DNA of 64,000 nt from CAVZZV01 sp963779845 (lineage in GTDB: Bacteria > Bacteroidota > Bacteroidia > Bacteroidales > GCA-2748055), in contig CAVZZV010000005.1 of NCBI GenBank assembly GCA_963779845.1, forward strand, positions 1 to 64,000, written 5' to 3'. A program made the translations under genes and the position numbers. The first letter of the stretch is position 1. Each line of letters begins with the position of its first letter. This document shows positions 27,326 to 37,924 of this stretch, one piece after another. The notes beneath the pieces are model-generated. The model did no database searches and had not been told where the DNA came from. It saw only the letters and a list, made by a program, of their open reading frames with translations.

Positions 27326-30178
27326 TTAAACGAATAATCCAACAGGACCTATCATTCCCTGAGAATAAAACGGACCTTTTTCAACCCATCTAACCGAACT
27401 TTTATTGTCCTTTAGAGATTTCATGTAATTGCCCATGGTAGTTGTCAGTTTAATTGTTATTGTGTTCGGTCCCTTCTTCAGTCTGTCTTTTAGAGAATAA
27501 ATATGGTCTCCATACCATCTTAAACCAACATTCTCGCCATTAACAGTCACTTCAGAAACGCCAAACACTTCACCAAGATGAAGATAATTCAACTTTTGGG
27601 GTGAATCGACTTGTATGGTGGTTTCATATAAGGCAGTTCCGGCAAATGAAATAAAACGATCATCTTCTTTAAAATCCACGAGCTCGTTAATACTGACTTT
27701 TTTTTGTGAGCCATCCATATGATTTAAGGTGACACTCCACGGACCAGAAACAGACCGCTCCGGCTTTTCATCCAGGTTTACTGGGATGTATTTTTCTCCA
27801 TTACCGTTTTTGTCAAACACGATCAATTTAGATTCAGCCGGTCCCAATGAGATATTCAGAATATGATCGGCGCCATATACCGGATAAATAGTACGTTCGC
27901 CTGTTTCTGCATCCCAAAGCCAGGCTATTTTATTTTTAACATCGAATTCCGCGGTGAATTTATGAGATTTGAACATGTTATTGTTTGCAATGAAGAAAAT
28001 ATCGAGGCCGGCTGCCTTATAGTAAACCTGACAAATAATTGGATCCGGCTTGTTTATTTTTACATAAGGAGTGATCTGATAAACATCCTGAATCGATTGG
28101 TACCAATCGATGATGCGCTCTCCATTTTTTGGAGCAGGATAAAGTGATATATTCTTCGGATAGTCTTTCTTAGATCGTTCAAAGTTTTCCTGTACTATTT
28201 TACAGTTTTCTTCATAGTTTTTGAGTCCTGCAGATTTCGCCGGCCATTTTTCAATACAAATAATCTGTCCGCCGGATTTTGCAAAATTACTTATAGCCAC
28301 GGCAGTATCCGGGAGCATTGATTCTACTTCTATAAGTATTAGCGTTTTATAGCTCCTCTCACCGCACTTTAGATTTCCATTTTTAAATGTCGCTTTTTGC
28401 AAAATATGTTCGCTGATGCAATCGCAACTGTTTCCGTTCTGATGAATAGCTTCCCATACATTATGCAGATAGTCCGGACGGGCCTTTTGAGGCCGGGGAT
28501 ACCAGTCAACCCCATATCCTTTCCATACATCAGTCAGAGGAAACATAATGGCAATATCGGAAATTAACTCAGCGTTCTGAAACAAAGCAGATAACCTTGC
28601 TTTATAGCTAAACCATAATTTAAAATATGGCCAGATAGGGTTACGTTCATTGATAAATGTTCCATAACGAACCCATCCGGGGAATGGAGCATCCTGTGGA
28701 CTGTAATTAAAACCATGAAAGATCGAATGTGTCATTCCCGAAAGATTGCTTTGATCGCCTGTAATTTTCAACCGCTCCATCGTAGCATTAAATACCATTC
28801 CGGTATTAGTAGCTTCTTCGCAACCAATCACCTTTTTTCCTGCAAGCCTTGCCCCGGAAGAAACCAGTTTGTTAACAGGACGGTAGGCCCGGCCCAGCAT
28901 ATGTTCGTGATCCGGAAAAACCTCCCCAACATCTGGCTTGATCCAGCTTTCACCTTCCGGATAATCAATCTTCATACTACCCTCAATGGGATGATATTCC
29001 ATGCCATAAGCTTGCACCCTTGTTTTTACGCCAATTTTCTCACACCATTTGGCGTAGGTCTGAAACAGACGTTCGCTAAATAGCTCCATGCGGTTAGTCT
29101 CAAAATCATAGCGAACATTATTTATAATTTCCTGAGCTTCATGAGAAAATTTTGTCCCATAGTCTTCTTTTGCCAGGAATGCGTGTCCGACAATTTTAAA
29201 AAGTATGAATGGCAAAAACGGCTCCAGATCATATCCTTTTCGCAGTTTAAATTGTTCTGTCATATCATCGCACCAGTTGGCCCCTTCCAGCTCAAGGCTA
29301 TCTGCAAAGAGAGACCGGAATTGATCCCCAATCGTCCCCAATTTTGAGGTGATTGCATCGGACATCCGATTGAGATACTTTTCAACTGCTACCTGATCAT
29401 AGTGGTTTAAAACCGGGCCACTTGCTCCGGGAGCACCATGAATTACCTTCTCAAACCCGGTAAGCTTCACCAAAAAATACAAAACATAATCACCTTCAGG
29501 GATATCAATTACAATCTGGTCGTCTTTAGTTTTAGAATTAAAATCAATTCCCGGGTCGAATTTGTCCAATTGAGCGGGAGACAACCGCAAAAATGAAAGT
29601 TCCTTATATTTTTCAGGATTTTTCGAAACAATAGGTGGGTCCACCTCATTTTCCAGTTCTTGTCTGCTTATTTCAAAACGAAGTGGTCCTTTCAGGTTTT
29701 TTGTGCCTAAGCCCATCATCTGAGTTTGTTCATCTTTGGTCAGATGTTCTCCTCCAAAAGGCCATCCCGATCCGACAATAAGATCACAAATAATCTCTCT
29801 TTCCCTTGCTGCCTGAACGGTAAAGTTCAGTATATCTGTCCATTCTTCGCTCAGCCATATCAGCTCCTTATAATCCAACGGATCAGCTTCAGGGGGAAAA
29901 GCAATTGAATTGATCTCAACGCCGCCAATCCCTGCCTCCTTTAACAGGTCGAGTTCTCTGGCTATTTCTTCTTTTGTTATCCGGTTTCCGTTCCACCACC
30001 ACCGGACAAATGGTTTTGCAAGTCCTGTGGGATCTTTAAAAAGAGCAAAGAGTTCATCACTGTTTTCAACCTGACCGGAGGGTGTATTGTACCAGGTATT
30101 GTTTACACAACCCAGTAATGGCAGGCCGGCCATAGTAACTGAACCAATTTGCACAAATCTCCGTCTTGTTAGTTTCAT
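27326..30178 (-). CDS. GH106-like glycoside hydrolase, Tat lipoprotein (copy C)
   Basis: A 950-residue GH106-type enzyme. The signal LTRRRFVQIG followed by LPLLGC is a twin-arginine signal with a lipobox, so a Tat-exported lipoprotein is likely. The barrel starts KPFVRWWWNGNRITKEEIAREL; a GSGWPFGGEH motif follows. Candidate acids lie in DSLELEGANW, RVQAYGMEYH and IGCEEATNTG. The C-terminal sandwich contains GVSEVTVNGENVGLRWYG. This 950-residue subgroup differs from the other two subgroups here in its active-site surroundings, which suggests a different linkage or sugar. Forms a pair with the broken copy E (similar over the full length). Confidence 0.87.
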   Translation of the reverse strand: MKLTRRRFVQIGSVTMAGLPLLGCVNNTWYNTPSGQVENSDELFALFKDPTGLAKPFVRWWWNGNRITKEEIARELDLLKEAGIGGVEINSIAFPPEADPLDYKELIWLSEEWTDILNFTVQAAREREIICDLIVGSGWPFGGEHLTKDEQTQMMGLGTKNLKGPLRFEISRQELENEVDPPIVSKNPEKYKELSFLRLSPAQLDKFDPGIDFNSKTKDDQIVIDIPEGDYVLYFLVKLTGFEKVIHGAPGASGPVLNHYDQVAVEKYLNRMSDAITSKLGTIGDQFRSLFADSLELEGANWCDDMTEQFKLRKGYDLEPFLPFILFKIVGHAFLAKEDYGTKFSHEAQEIINNVRYDFETNRMELFSERLFQTYAKWCEKIGVKTRVQAYGMEYHPIEGSMKIDYPEGESWIKPDVGEVFPDHEHMLGRAYRPVNKLVSSGARLAGKKVIGCEEATNTGMVFNATMERLKITGDQSNLSGMTHSIFHGFNYSPQDAPFPGWVRYGTFINERNPIWPYFKLWFSYKARLSALFQNAELISDIAIMFPLTDVWKGYGVDWYPRPQKARPDYLHNVWEAIHQNGNSCDCISEHILQKATFKNGNLKCGERSYKTLILIEVESMLPDTAVAISNFAKSGGQIICIEKWPAKSAGLKNYEENCKIVQENFERSKKDYPKNISLYPAPKNGERIIDWYQSIQDVYQITPYVKINKPDPIICQVYYKAAGLDIFFIANNNMFKSHKFTAEFDVKNKIAWLWDAETGERTIYPVYGADHILNISLGPAESKLIVFDKNGNGEKYIPVNLDEKPERSVSGPWSVTLNHMDGSQKKVSINELVDFKEDDRFISFAGTALYETTIQVDSPQKLNYLHLGEVFGVSEVTVNGENVGLRWYGDHIYSLKDRLKKGPNTITIKLTTTMGNYMKSLKDNKSSVRWVEKGPFYSQGMIGPVGLFV

Positions 30179-30205
30179 AATTTTTTATTGATATTTTAAT
30201 ATTTA

Positions 30206-31258
30206 TTAATCAAACAATTTAGTGATGAAATGACTATCATCATCCTCTTCATATTCATTTGTCCATGTGGAATATGTTTTTATTTCCATCTCATTCTTCT
30301 CTACTGATATTTTATATAAACGCAACAGTCCATTACCTCCAAGCTCCCGGCTTTGATAGTCTGATAAAAAGGTGCGGATGGTATTCCCCTGAAATGTATC
30401 CTCTCTGTATCCTTCTCCGTTATCACCGACATGTCCGCAAAGCATCATAAAAACATTGGGACAATCCTTTACGCGATTATAAATTGCCTTTCCCTGAGAA
30501 CGAAATGTTCCCGGAGTACCACTATTGCTGCCCGAAATACTGTTGTTGCCTATCAGGTAATGGCTAACAACAATCGCTTTGCGATTACCATATTGATTCA
30601 ATATCTGGTGTGCCCAATTATTTACATTGTACTGGTCTTCATCAAACTTATCATATTCAATATAAATTACAATAAAATCCATTCCACCGGCACTAAAAAG
30701 ATCATAATGACTATCGTTATTAGTTCCATAATGTCCTCCATAATACGGACGCCCCTGAAAATGTTCAACACCAAAATGCCTGTTATAATATTTGGTGGAT
30801 CCGGTTATCGGGTATTCACTTGGATACTGATCATGATTGCCAACGGCAATGCCATACGGAATGCTTTTAGGATTTTCGAGTTTATAAAGTATAATTGCAG
30901 CTGTATACCATTCCTGAGCAGCATAAGAAGGGTTATCCCCGTGTTGAGTTAGATCACCAAAATGAGCGACATAGGCTATATTTTCTTTGTTCTGATTTTC
31001 CTTGATCCATTCAATTTGTGAATCAAATATTGGTGGTGTTCCTCCACCTAAGCTGGCAATATAACACTGTGTATCAGGTAACCCCACAATCGTAAAATCC
31101 CCGTCCCTAACTGTAACAGGTGGACCAGGGGCGTTTAAAATTGTTGCATAAGGATCTTTTCCGTTCGTGTTATCATTTTCAGGAATATCTGTACGTTTTT
31201 CACATCCTGAAAGAATACTTACAATTAAAATAACCAGCCACACCTCTTTTATTCTCAT
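30206..31258 (-). CDS. secreted calcineurin-like metallophosphoesterase, lipoprotein
   Basis: A 350-residue protein with lipoprotein signal (VSILSGCEKR, Cys about 19). The metal-binding blocks of the calcineurin-like fold are in order: GLPDTQCY, HFGDLTQHGD, AVGNHDQYP, VVSHYL and CGHVGDNG. All expected Asp, Asn and His ligands are present. The family hydrolyses phosphoesters; in carbohydrate loci related proteins occur without a firmly known substrate. It stands between two GH106 genes on the same strand with gaps of 27 and 73 bp, so it probably belongs to the same transcription unit. It could remove phosphate groups from the glycan or process a phospho-compound in the periplasm. Confidence 0.88.
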   Translation of the reverse strand: MRIKEVWLVILIVSILSGCEKRTDIPENDNTNGKDPYATILNAPGPPVTVRDGDFTIVGLPDTQCYIASLGGGTPPIFDSQIEWIKENQNKENIAYVAHFGDLTQHGDNPSYAAQEWYTAAIILYKLENPKSIPYGIAVGNHDQYPSEYPITGSTKYYNRHFGVEHFQGRPYYGGHYGTNNDSHYDLFSAGGMDFIVIYIEYDKFDEDQYNVNNWAHQILNQYGNRKAIVVSHYLIGNNSISGSNSGTPGTFRSQGKAIYNRVKDCPNVFMMLCGHVGDNGEGYREDTFQGNTIRTFLSDYQSRELGGNGLLRLYKISVEKNEMEIKTYSTWTNEYEEDDDSHFITKLFD

Positions 31259-31331
31259 GTTTCCATTTTTCTCTTTTCTTTACATACACTTAATTAACAA
31301 AGATCACATAATAAAACTGCTATTCGACCTT

Positions 31332-34300
31332 TCATGCTGATTTAATAACTACCGGTCCCAATAATCCGGATGACAATAAAGGAGCATTTGCATCGAATTT
31401 AATATTTGTTTTTGTCAATCTTTTATCCTCGGGCAAAGAGGCATCTCCAATTAATCGATTTGGCCAAAGATTGATGACCTCGATTTCCAGAAGGTTATCT
31501 CTTCCCTTTATTACCTTTGAAATATCAACCCGCCAGGGAGCGGTCCAGATAACGCCAAGATTTTGCCCGTTTAATTTAACTTCCGCAATATTCTTCACCA
31601 ATCCCAAATCCAAAAACAATTTTGTGTTCGGATCTGCGGGTCGGTCCAGATCAAACCGTTTCAAATAAGTTGCCTTACCCGAAAAGTACTTTATTCTGTC
31701 ATCAGCTGATTTCGACCAGTCAACAAGTTCATCAAATTCCGTCACTGCCGGCCCTCCCCATTCTGTATCAAACTTAACCTGCCATGATCCGTCGATCATC
31801 TGAACTAGATTTGTTTGTGGAAAAATGAAAGTGTTTTCATTAGTTTTGGAAGCACTAAAATTTCCGTTTGCGGGAAATACAATAAAAAATGACTGATGCG
31901 GAAAAAATTCAAGTGTCAAAATTGTTTGCCGGTTTTTCTTTTCAAAAGGAGTTATTGGGAACATTCCACCAGACACAGGATCCCATATTTCGATATATTT
32001 TCCTGAATTACAAAACAAGCAATTTACTTTTTCCATCCGCTTATTCCGGTTAGTCAGAAAATAAATTTCTGTTCCATCGTCCATGGTCCGGTGTATAGAA
32101 TCAATAAAAGTTTCACCATCTCCCGAATATTCAAAGTCGGGCATTATCCCGTCTTTTAGAAGAATTTCCCTTAAGGAAACACCCTGTATAATCCGTCCTT
32201 TACCAAAGCTATTCCGAAGGACCGTTTCTCCATCACAATCACTCCAAACTTCATCTGCAATTCTTCTTACTTCATCATCGCATTCAGGGAAATTCTTTAA
32301 ACCCGGATCACTTTCCGGACGCGAGCCAACCACTGTAGCTCCTGATTTTACTAATTCCCTTATCTTATTTATAACCGGTGCAGGCATGCGTGGATCATCG
32401 GGCAAAACCAGCATACGATACCTCATCCCATCAGGCAAAACAAGTGCCTTATTTTTGACTGAAAGACGAGTTAATAAAACCTCTTCATTACAAACATCAT
32501 AGTCATATCCCTTACCTAAAGATGGATCTACATGTTTTGGACTTACTAAATTGGGTGCCCAATCTCCATTATAATAAAGAACATCAGCAGTAAACTTTCC
32601 TGCCTGTAACAAACCCTGACATCGGGCGATGTATGAAAGAAAACTTCCTGACTTATCCCACCAGGTAACATTCGGATTAAAATGGGTACCTGCACCATAT
32701 TCGTACCCTGGCTTCCCATCCCTAGGCCGTGTAGCTGTTGATGTATGAATGACAAGCCTGTTGATTCCTTCACAAAATGCACGGTCTGTGGATTGCTTCA
32801 GTGTCTCAGGAGTATCCAGCCAGTGTCGATGACTCGTATATGCTTCGGCGGAGACAATTTTTTTCCCATACACATGTGCTGCAGATGCAACCATTTTTGT
32901 TACCTTATTCTGACCGCCTTCAAGACGGGTAAGGCTATAGGAGAGCTTTTCGTCTAATCCTCCTTCTTCGTCGTGATTTGGACCTAACCAAAACTCTCCC
33001 ATGGGATAATCGCTACGCCCCAGATTCTTTAAACCATCCATACAAATACTACCGGAACGACTCGGTCCTGCAGCTTCGTTTTGTACCAGTAGCCCATTCT
33101 GATGACACAAATCCGCAAAATGTTTATAATGCTGATCGGCCATGCAATCTGCTATCGTCTTTCTGTAATCATGTAAAAAACGATCCGATATCTCTGCACT
33201 TCCTACAATCACACTTGAAAAGACAGGGAAATACGGCATTGGATCATACCCCCTGTATTCTTTAAACCGTTCAATTATTTTCTCCGTCCAGTTGGGAAAG
33301 CCATCTTCAAAGCTATCATTATGAAAATATTTCAAGGTATTGTTCTCAATTTCTGCAGCATCTTCCATAAGAATCCTTCCCATATTTTCAAACTGCAAAT
33401 CTAATCCTTCCGGGGCAAACCAATCGATGGATAAACCGTCTGCTTCAGGCTGTGCAATTAATAGTTTTGATCCGGTAATCCGATGCCCTGTTCGAATAAT
33501 AGACCATTTTCCCGGAGGTACATCCCATTCTAAATGTCCATCGGCTGAAACGAAGGAGGTGAGATCAATGACGCGATGAACCGGAATCGGCTTATCTTCA
33601 TTGGAGTCGTTCCAACGAACTAATGTTGGTGCCATAACATCCACCGCTTTTGCGCGGCTTCTTGCATCTTTCCGGTTGGTTTTTGCAGATAAGAGTTCCT
33701 TCCCTCTGTCGTCCGACAATCGTGAAGCATCACCATCATTGTCAGGAAATGCAACAATGATCGTATCCCTGTAATCAAGTTTCTCAATCGGAAGATCAAT
33801 ATATTCTAAATAGCCAGGCGGACTGAAAACATCATCATAACCGTGCCTGTTTCCGGGGAGAGGAAGTTTTTCTGAAAATCTCCGGGGACCGGTAACTTTT
33901 AATTCAGACTGAAGGACCCAACGTCCGGCATTTTCCGGCTTAATCCAGGGCCCACCCATGCACCAGCCGGAGCTGAGGTTCACTCCTACTTCTATTTTTA
34001 ATCTGGCAGCTTCGCGAATGGCATGTTTATATAAGGCACGCCATTCAGGTGAAAGAAGCTTAACTCCTAATGGCATCGTAACTCCTTGTAATCCGTCTTT
34101 TGTATTAATCAACAATACTCTGCCAATACCTTGTTTTCTGAATTCTTCAAGATCCCTAGTAATTCCTTCATGATCGACCAGGCCGTTAAACCACCACCAG
34201 TAACACGAAGCCTTTGCCTCATCTAATGGAGATAGAAAAATATTTCGTAGTCCGGATAAAGTAATATTTGATTTCATATACTGTCCATCTCGTTTCGCAG

Positions 34301-34409
34301 TCTCAAAAAAATCCGCAATACTTTTTGCGTTTCCTGTCAAGGGTAATACTGACATGCTGGCTGTCGTTAAAGATGCTGCCTGAATAAATTTCCTTCTATC
34401 TATTTTCAT
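31332..34409 (-). CDS. GH106-like glycoside hydrolase, Tat-exported (copy B)
   Basis: A 1025-residue GH106-type enzyme and close paralogue of copy F. Tat signal IDRRKFIQAASLTTASM, with a cleavage site after about residue 28. The barrel starts SCYWWWFNGLVDHEGITRDL and contains SSGWCMGGPW. Candidate acids are in NDSFEDGFPNW, QNEAAGPSRSG and SAEAYTSHRHW. The C-terminal sandwich includes IAEVKLNGQNLGVIWTAPW. Unlike copy F, its base composition matches the neighbours. The start overlaps the stop of copy A by 4 bp (34406-34409), so the two are translationally coupled. Confidence 0.88.
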   Translation of the reverse strand: MKIDRRKFIQAASLTTASMSVLPLTGNAKSIADFFETAKRDGQYMKSNITLSGLRNIFLSPLDEAKASCYWWWFNGLVDHEGITRDLEEFRKQGIGRVLLINTKDGLQGVTMPLGVKLLSPEWRALYKHAIREAARLKIEVGVNLSSGWCMGGPWIKPENAGRWVLQSELKVTGPRRFSEKLPLPGNRHGYDDVFSPPGYLEYIDLPIEKLDYRDTIIVAFPDNDGDASRLSDDRGKELLSAKTNRKDARSRAKAVDVMAPTLVRWNDSNEDKPIPVHRVIDLTSFVSADGHLEWDVPPGKWSIIRTGHRITGSKLLIAQPEADGLSIDWFAPEGLDLQFENMGRILMEDAAEIENNTLKYFHNDSFEDGFPNWTEKIIERFKEYRGYDPMPYFPVFSSVIVGSAEISDRFLHDYRKTIADCMADQHYKHFADLCHQNGLLVQNEAAGPSRSGSICMDGLKNLGRSDYPMGEFWLGPNHDEEGGLDEKLSYSLTRLEGGQNKVTKMVASAAHVYGKKIVSAEAYTSHRHWLDTPETLKQSTDRAFCEGINRLVIHTSTATRPRDGKPGYEYGAGTHFNPNVTWWDKSGSFLSYIARCQGLLQAGKFTADVLYYNGDWAPNLVSPKHVDPSLGKGYDYDVCNEEVLLTRLSVKNKALVLPDGMRYRMLVLPDDPRMPAPVINKIRELVKSGATVVGSRPESDPGLKNFPECDDEVRRIADEVWSDCDGETVLRNSFGKGRIIQGVSLREILLKDGIMPDFEYSGDGETFIDSIHRTMDDGTEIYFLTNRNKRMEKVNCLFCNSGKYIEIWDPVSGGMFPITPFEKKNRQTILTLEFFPHQSFFIVFPANGNFSASKTNENTFIFPQTNLVQMIDGSWQVKFDTEWGGPAVTEFDELVDWSKSADDRIKYFSGKATYLKRFDLDRPADPNTKLFLDLGLVKNIAEVKLNGQNLGVIWTAPWRVDISKVIKGRDNLLEIEVINLWPNRLIGDASLPEDKRLTKTNIKFDANAPLLSSGLLGPVVIKSA

Positions 34410-37400
34410 GGATACATTCTAACAAGTTTAACCTTGCCAAGTATTCCGGCAGGAAGCAGGGGTCTGTTTTTCATTGATACGGGGGATTTATTCGTCCAGG
34501 TAATTCTTTTTTCTTCAGGTAGTTGCTCATCACCGATTAGCCGGTTAGCCCATGTGTTGGTCACCTCTATTCTAAGTAAATTATTACCCGCCCTTAATGC
34601 ATTTCCTATGTTCACACGGTAAGGGGCTGTCCAGGCAACACCGCAATTAATCTCATTCACAAAAACTTCTGCAAGGTTGGCTACATGGTCAAAATCCAAC
34701 CAAATATCTTCTGTGTTTTTAATTTGTCTGAATTCAAACTCTTTTGTGTATGTAACAGTACCAGAATAATATTTAATTGAGTTCTCAGATTGTTTACTCC
34801 AATCATCATAATTAGAGAATGTTCTTGTGTCACCTGGACCACCGAAATCTGAGTTAAAGTTAACTTTCCATGTGTTTGTCAATTCCAGAATATCCTGAGG
34901 ACTCCCGATCTTTGCTATTTCTAAAGGTGTATTGTCTGTTTTATTTCGCATCACAATAAATACTGATCCATTAGCTTCCATATCCAATCGAAGCTCAGTC
35001 CTGCCATCGTTTACCTTCCAATAAATTGGCAAATAAGTTTTGGCAGTAAGTGCATCCCAGAGTTCCGGCATATAGTCTGCTTTACGAAGTGAAATACTAA
35101 TTGTACGTTTCCTTGCCTGCTGATTTGAAATAAAATATATATCAAAGTCATCCCCAGTCCGATGATTCCATGCGATGTCAGGAGCATAATTCTCATTGAC
35201 ATCTTTTAATATCACATCCCTTTTGATATTTAGCCTATCAAAATTAGTATCCTGATAAGGAGCTCTTATTACTTTGAAATCAGGGTTGGATAATAGCTCC
35301 ACCATTTTTTCTTTAACTTTCTCATCGTTCTGCATCCCGGGCGATTGCCTGGCGTCTTCGCTAATCATGATGGTTGCCCCGGCTTTCGCCAATTCCAACA
35401 ATTTATCAATTACCTCGAGTGACATCAACCCGCCATCAAGCGACATTTTACGAGATCCTGGTATTACTAAAAGCCCATAACTCGCACCACCTGGCAGTTC
35501 AATTCTGCCATTACGAAAGGTTGCCAGCCTCAAAAGAGCATCCCGGTTAAAAGAATCATACGCATACCCTTTCAAGGGGTCTACCCAATTTTCAGGGTCG
35601 GCCATGTTAGCCGAGCAAGGATATCCTTCTGTAACTTCACGCATTGGTATCCCCTTATTTAACAGCCGTTCCCTCTCTTGCTGTATCCGATCTGGTCCAA
35701 ATATACCAGGCAAGAACGGAATTAACCTGTCGGGAAGGATTGCACGGGCAGGAATCTCTTCACCAGTAAAAATGGCGATGTCAACTATTGGCCTTCCTTG
35801 TTGCAATAGAGCCTGACAACGCTGTATGTATTCGATCCATGCTCTGCCAGCTTTCCACCAGGTTTGGTCGCGCTGAAAAAACAAACCAATACCATCCAGT
35901 GTCATCCCTGGTTTTCGATCAATCCATGGATTATGTGCATTCACATGAAGGGCAAAACGGTTGATGCCCGAAGCAAAACTCCTATCGGTAAGAGTTTTTA
36001 ACATTGCCGGGTGCTCATCCCACATTAAGCGTAACTCAGTAAAAGCTTCGGCCTGAATAATATTTTTACCGTAAATATGTCCGCCGGAAACAGCGTCCAG
36101 TAAGTCATTTGGTTTATCGTGGGTTGGACTTCGAAACCAGAATTCACCCATAGGAATATCAACATTTTTATATTGAAGCATTCCATCACCGGTCATCGTT
36201 GGGGCAACACATTCGGCACTAAATATACAGTTCTTTTCATGTGCCAGCTTTTGTAATTCACCAAAAAAATTATCAGTAGTAAGCTCTGATATGGTTTGCC
36301 TCACATCGCTCAATACCTTTTCAGATATATCTGCACTTTCTAAAGGCACACCTGCCATTACCGGAAGGTAATTGATCAAATCATAACCTCGTCGATTTTT
36401 AAATTCTAAAGCGAATTCCGACGACCAATTCTGACTGCCACACTCCCAGCTATCCACATGAAATACCTTGAGAGCCGGACTTTCCGCATCCAATCCACCT
36501 ATGCTTAGGGCCTCCCCAAACCAGCTATCAAACTGTAATTTGGCAATAGCAGGACTGAACTTATCACATTCCAATCCGGATGCAGTGCCAGCGTGAGCAT
36601 TCTCATACCCGGTAGAGGTATGTCCCATTCTAATAATTGTCCAATCACCTGCAGGAACATCCCATATTAAACGGCCATCGGCATTTAGCTTGTCGGAGAT
36701 ATTGATCAGTTTGTCTTTTGGAATGCATAATTCGTCTGGTAATTGTGCTTTTGTACTCCGTTTACCAATGCGCCAAATTTCGCCGTTTTTTCCTTCATAC
36801 TGATGTATTTTTGGTTCAGGGGAAAGTTCAATTCCACAAAGTTTTAGTTCAGGTTTAAATTTGGCAAAATCAAGGTCTTCAGAACCCGGCTCAGAACCTT
36901 CCGGATCGTAAACGAAACGGAAATATTTGGCGGAAACGGATTGAATGGTGTGAGTGACATTCAGTCTATCCTGCCAACCATGTCTGGGTGCTTCTAAACG
37001 CACCAACGATTTAAATTCTTTGCCATTATCGCTAACCTCAACAATAAGCCTTTGGGCCTGATAATTGGTTCTATTGGTTTTGATTAGTATTGAGCGGCAG
37101 GTGAACGGTTTAGGAAACTCCATTTGAATCCAGCAATTTTCAGTGCTGTTAAAATCCTCTTTATTCCCTGACTTTACCAGAAGCTGAAAAGTTTCGTTTT
37201 TTATACTGGAGGTTACTTTTGGCACAATTGTTTGGGACGATAAATCCGATCCCTCAAGCGAAGGGTAAGCATAAACAGCGATATCTTTATAATATCCCTT
37301 GTAGGTTTCCGGTTGTTTTAAGGTTTCGTTGAAAATCCCATTCCCTTTTGTATAGGTTTTGGCCCACACTACTTTTTGCATCGAAAGTTCGGGAGTGATC

Positions 37401-37810
37401 CAAGGGCCGCCTGCCAATGCCCATCCATCGCAGGATGTCATTCCCAGCTTTACGCCTAAGCGGTTGGCTTCTGCCATGGCAAAACGCACCAATTCCCACC
37501 ATTCCGGGGTTAATGGGGCTGCAGGTGGTAAAATGTAAGGAGTATCCGGGGTTTTCCGGATGGTCATAAGATATGCACCGCCAATCCCTTGTTCCTGCAT
37601 GGCTTTTAAATCGGCGGAAATCCCCTCTTTTGTGACAGCAGAACGCATCCAGTACCAGTAAACCCAAGGTTTAGCCTCGTCGGGTGGGTCCAAAAAGAGT
37701 TGTTTGATATCCGTTTTCTTTTCAAAAATTTTCTGACCCTGAACATCATTAGCCATATATAGACCTACGAATAGATAAAATAGAAAATAGGCTATTGATA
37801 GTTTGTTCAT
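34406..37810 (-). CDS. GH106-like glycoside hydrolase, Sec-exported (copy A)
   Basis: A 1134-residue GH106-type enzyme, first hydrolase after susCD. Sec signal peptide (AYFLFYLFVGLYMANDVQG). The barrel starts AKPWVYWYWMRSAVTKEGIS. An F5/8-type sandwich insertion is likely at about 215-335 (WIQMEFPKPFTCRSILIKTN ... VSDNGKEF). Candidate acids are in FHVDSWECGSQNW, FSAECVAPTMTG and IQAEAFTELRLMW. The C-terminal domain contains LAEVFVNEINCGVAWTAPY. A DPLKGYAYD loop near residue 735 matches a similar loop in copies B and F. Its gene follows susD after a 114-bp gap that holds a strong hairpin, and it overlaps copy B by 4 bp. Confidence 0.88.
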   Translation of the reverse strand: MNKLSIAYFLFYLFVGLYMANDVQGQKIFEKKTDIKQLFLDPPDEAKPWVYWYWMRSAVTKEGISADLKAMQEQGIGGAYLMTIRKTPDTPYILPPAAPLTPEWWELVRFAMAEANRLGVKLGMTSCDGWALAGGPWITPELSMQKVVWAKTYTKGNGIFNETLKQPETYKGYYKDIAVYAYPSLEGSDLSSQTIVPKVTSSIKNETFQLLVKSGNKEDFNSTENCWIQMEFPKPFTCRSILIKTNRTNYQAQRLIVEVSDNGKEFKSLVRLEAPRHGWQDRLNVTHTIQSVSAKYFRFVYDPEGSEPGSEDLDFAKFKPELKLCGIELSPEPKIHQYEGKNGEIWRIGKRSTKAQLPDELCIPKDKLINISDKLNADGRLIWDVPAGDWTIIRMGHTSTGYENAHAGTASGLECDKFSPAIAKLQFDSWFGEALSIGGLDAESPALKVFHVDSWECGSQNWSSEFALEFKNRRGYDLINYLPVMAGVPLESADISEKVLSDVRQTISELTTDNFFGELQKLAHEKNCIFSAECVAPTMTGDGMLQYKNVDIPMGEFWFRSPTHDKPNDLLDAVSGGHIYGKNIIQAEAFTELRLMWDEHPAMLKTLTDRSFASGINRFALHVNAHNPWIDRKPGMTLDGIGLFFQRDQTWWKAGRAWIEYIQRCQALLQQGRPIVDIAIFTGEEIPARAILPDRLIPFLPGIFGPDRIQQERERLLNKGIPMREVTEGYPCSANMADPENWVDPLKGYAYDSFNRDALLRLATFRNGRIELPGGASYGLLVIPGSRKMSLDGGLMSLEVIDKLLELAKAGATIMISEDARQSPGMQNDEKVKEKMVELLSNPDFKVIRAPYQDTNFDRLNIKRDVILKDVNENYAPDIAWNHRTGDDFDIYFISNQQARKRTISISLRKADYMPELWDALTAKTYLPIYWKVNDGRTELRLDMEANGSVFIVMRNKTDNTPLEIAKIGSPQDILELTNTWKVNFNSDFGGPGDTRTFSNYDDWSKQSENSIKYYSGTVTYTKEFEFRQIKNTEDIWLDFDHVANLAEVFVNEINCGVAWTAPYRVNIGNALRAGNNLLRIEVTNTWANRLIGDEQLPEEKRITWTNKSPVSMKNRPLLPAGILGKVKLVRMYP

Positions 37811-37871
37811 GAGTGAAAAACGTTAACTGACAAAGGTTAATCCTTGGGTAATATTGTTTAAACCTCAATAT

Positions 37872-37918
37872 TTCAAGAATACATGCAAGAAAAATTTGCT
37901 TCTTGCATGTATCTTGAA
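37872..37918 (-). promoter_or_regulatory. intercistronic hairpin between susD and hydrolase genes
   Basis: On the minus strand TTCAAGA-TACATGCAAGAA pairs with TTCTTGCATGTA-T-TCTTGAA: about 19 base pairs with one bulged T and an A+T-rich loop. No T-run follows, so it is more likely an mRNA-stabilising or partial-attenuation structure than a full terminator. Such hairpins after susCD are a recurrent means of keeping susCD mRNA more abundant than downstream enzymes. Confidence 0.75.
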
Positions 37919-37924
37919 TTTCAA

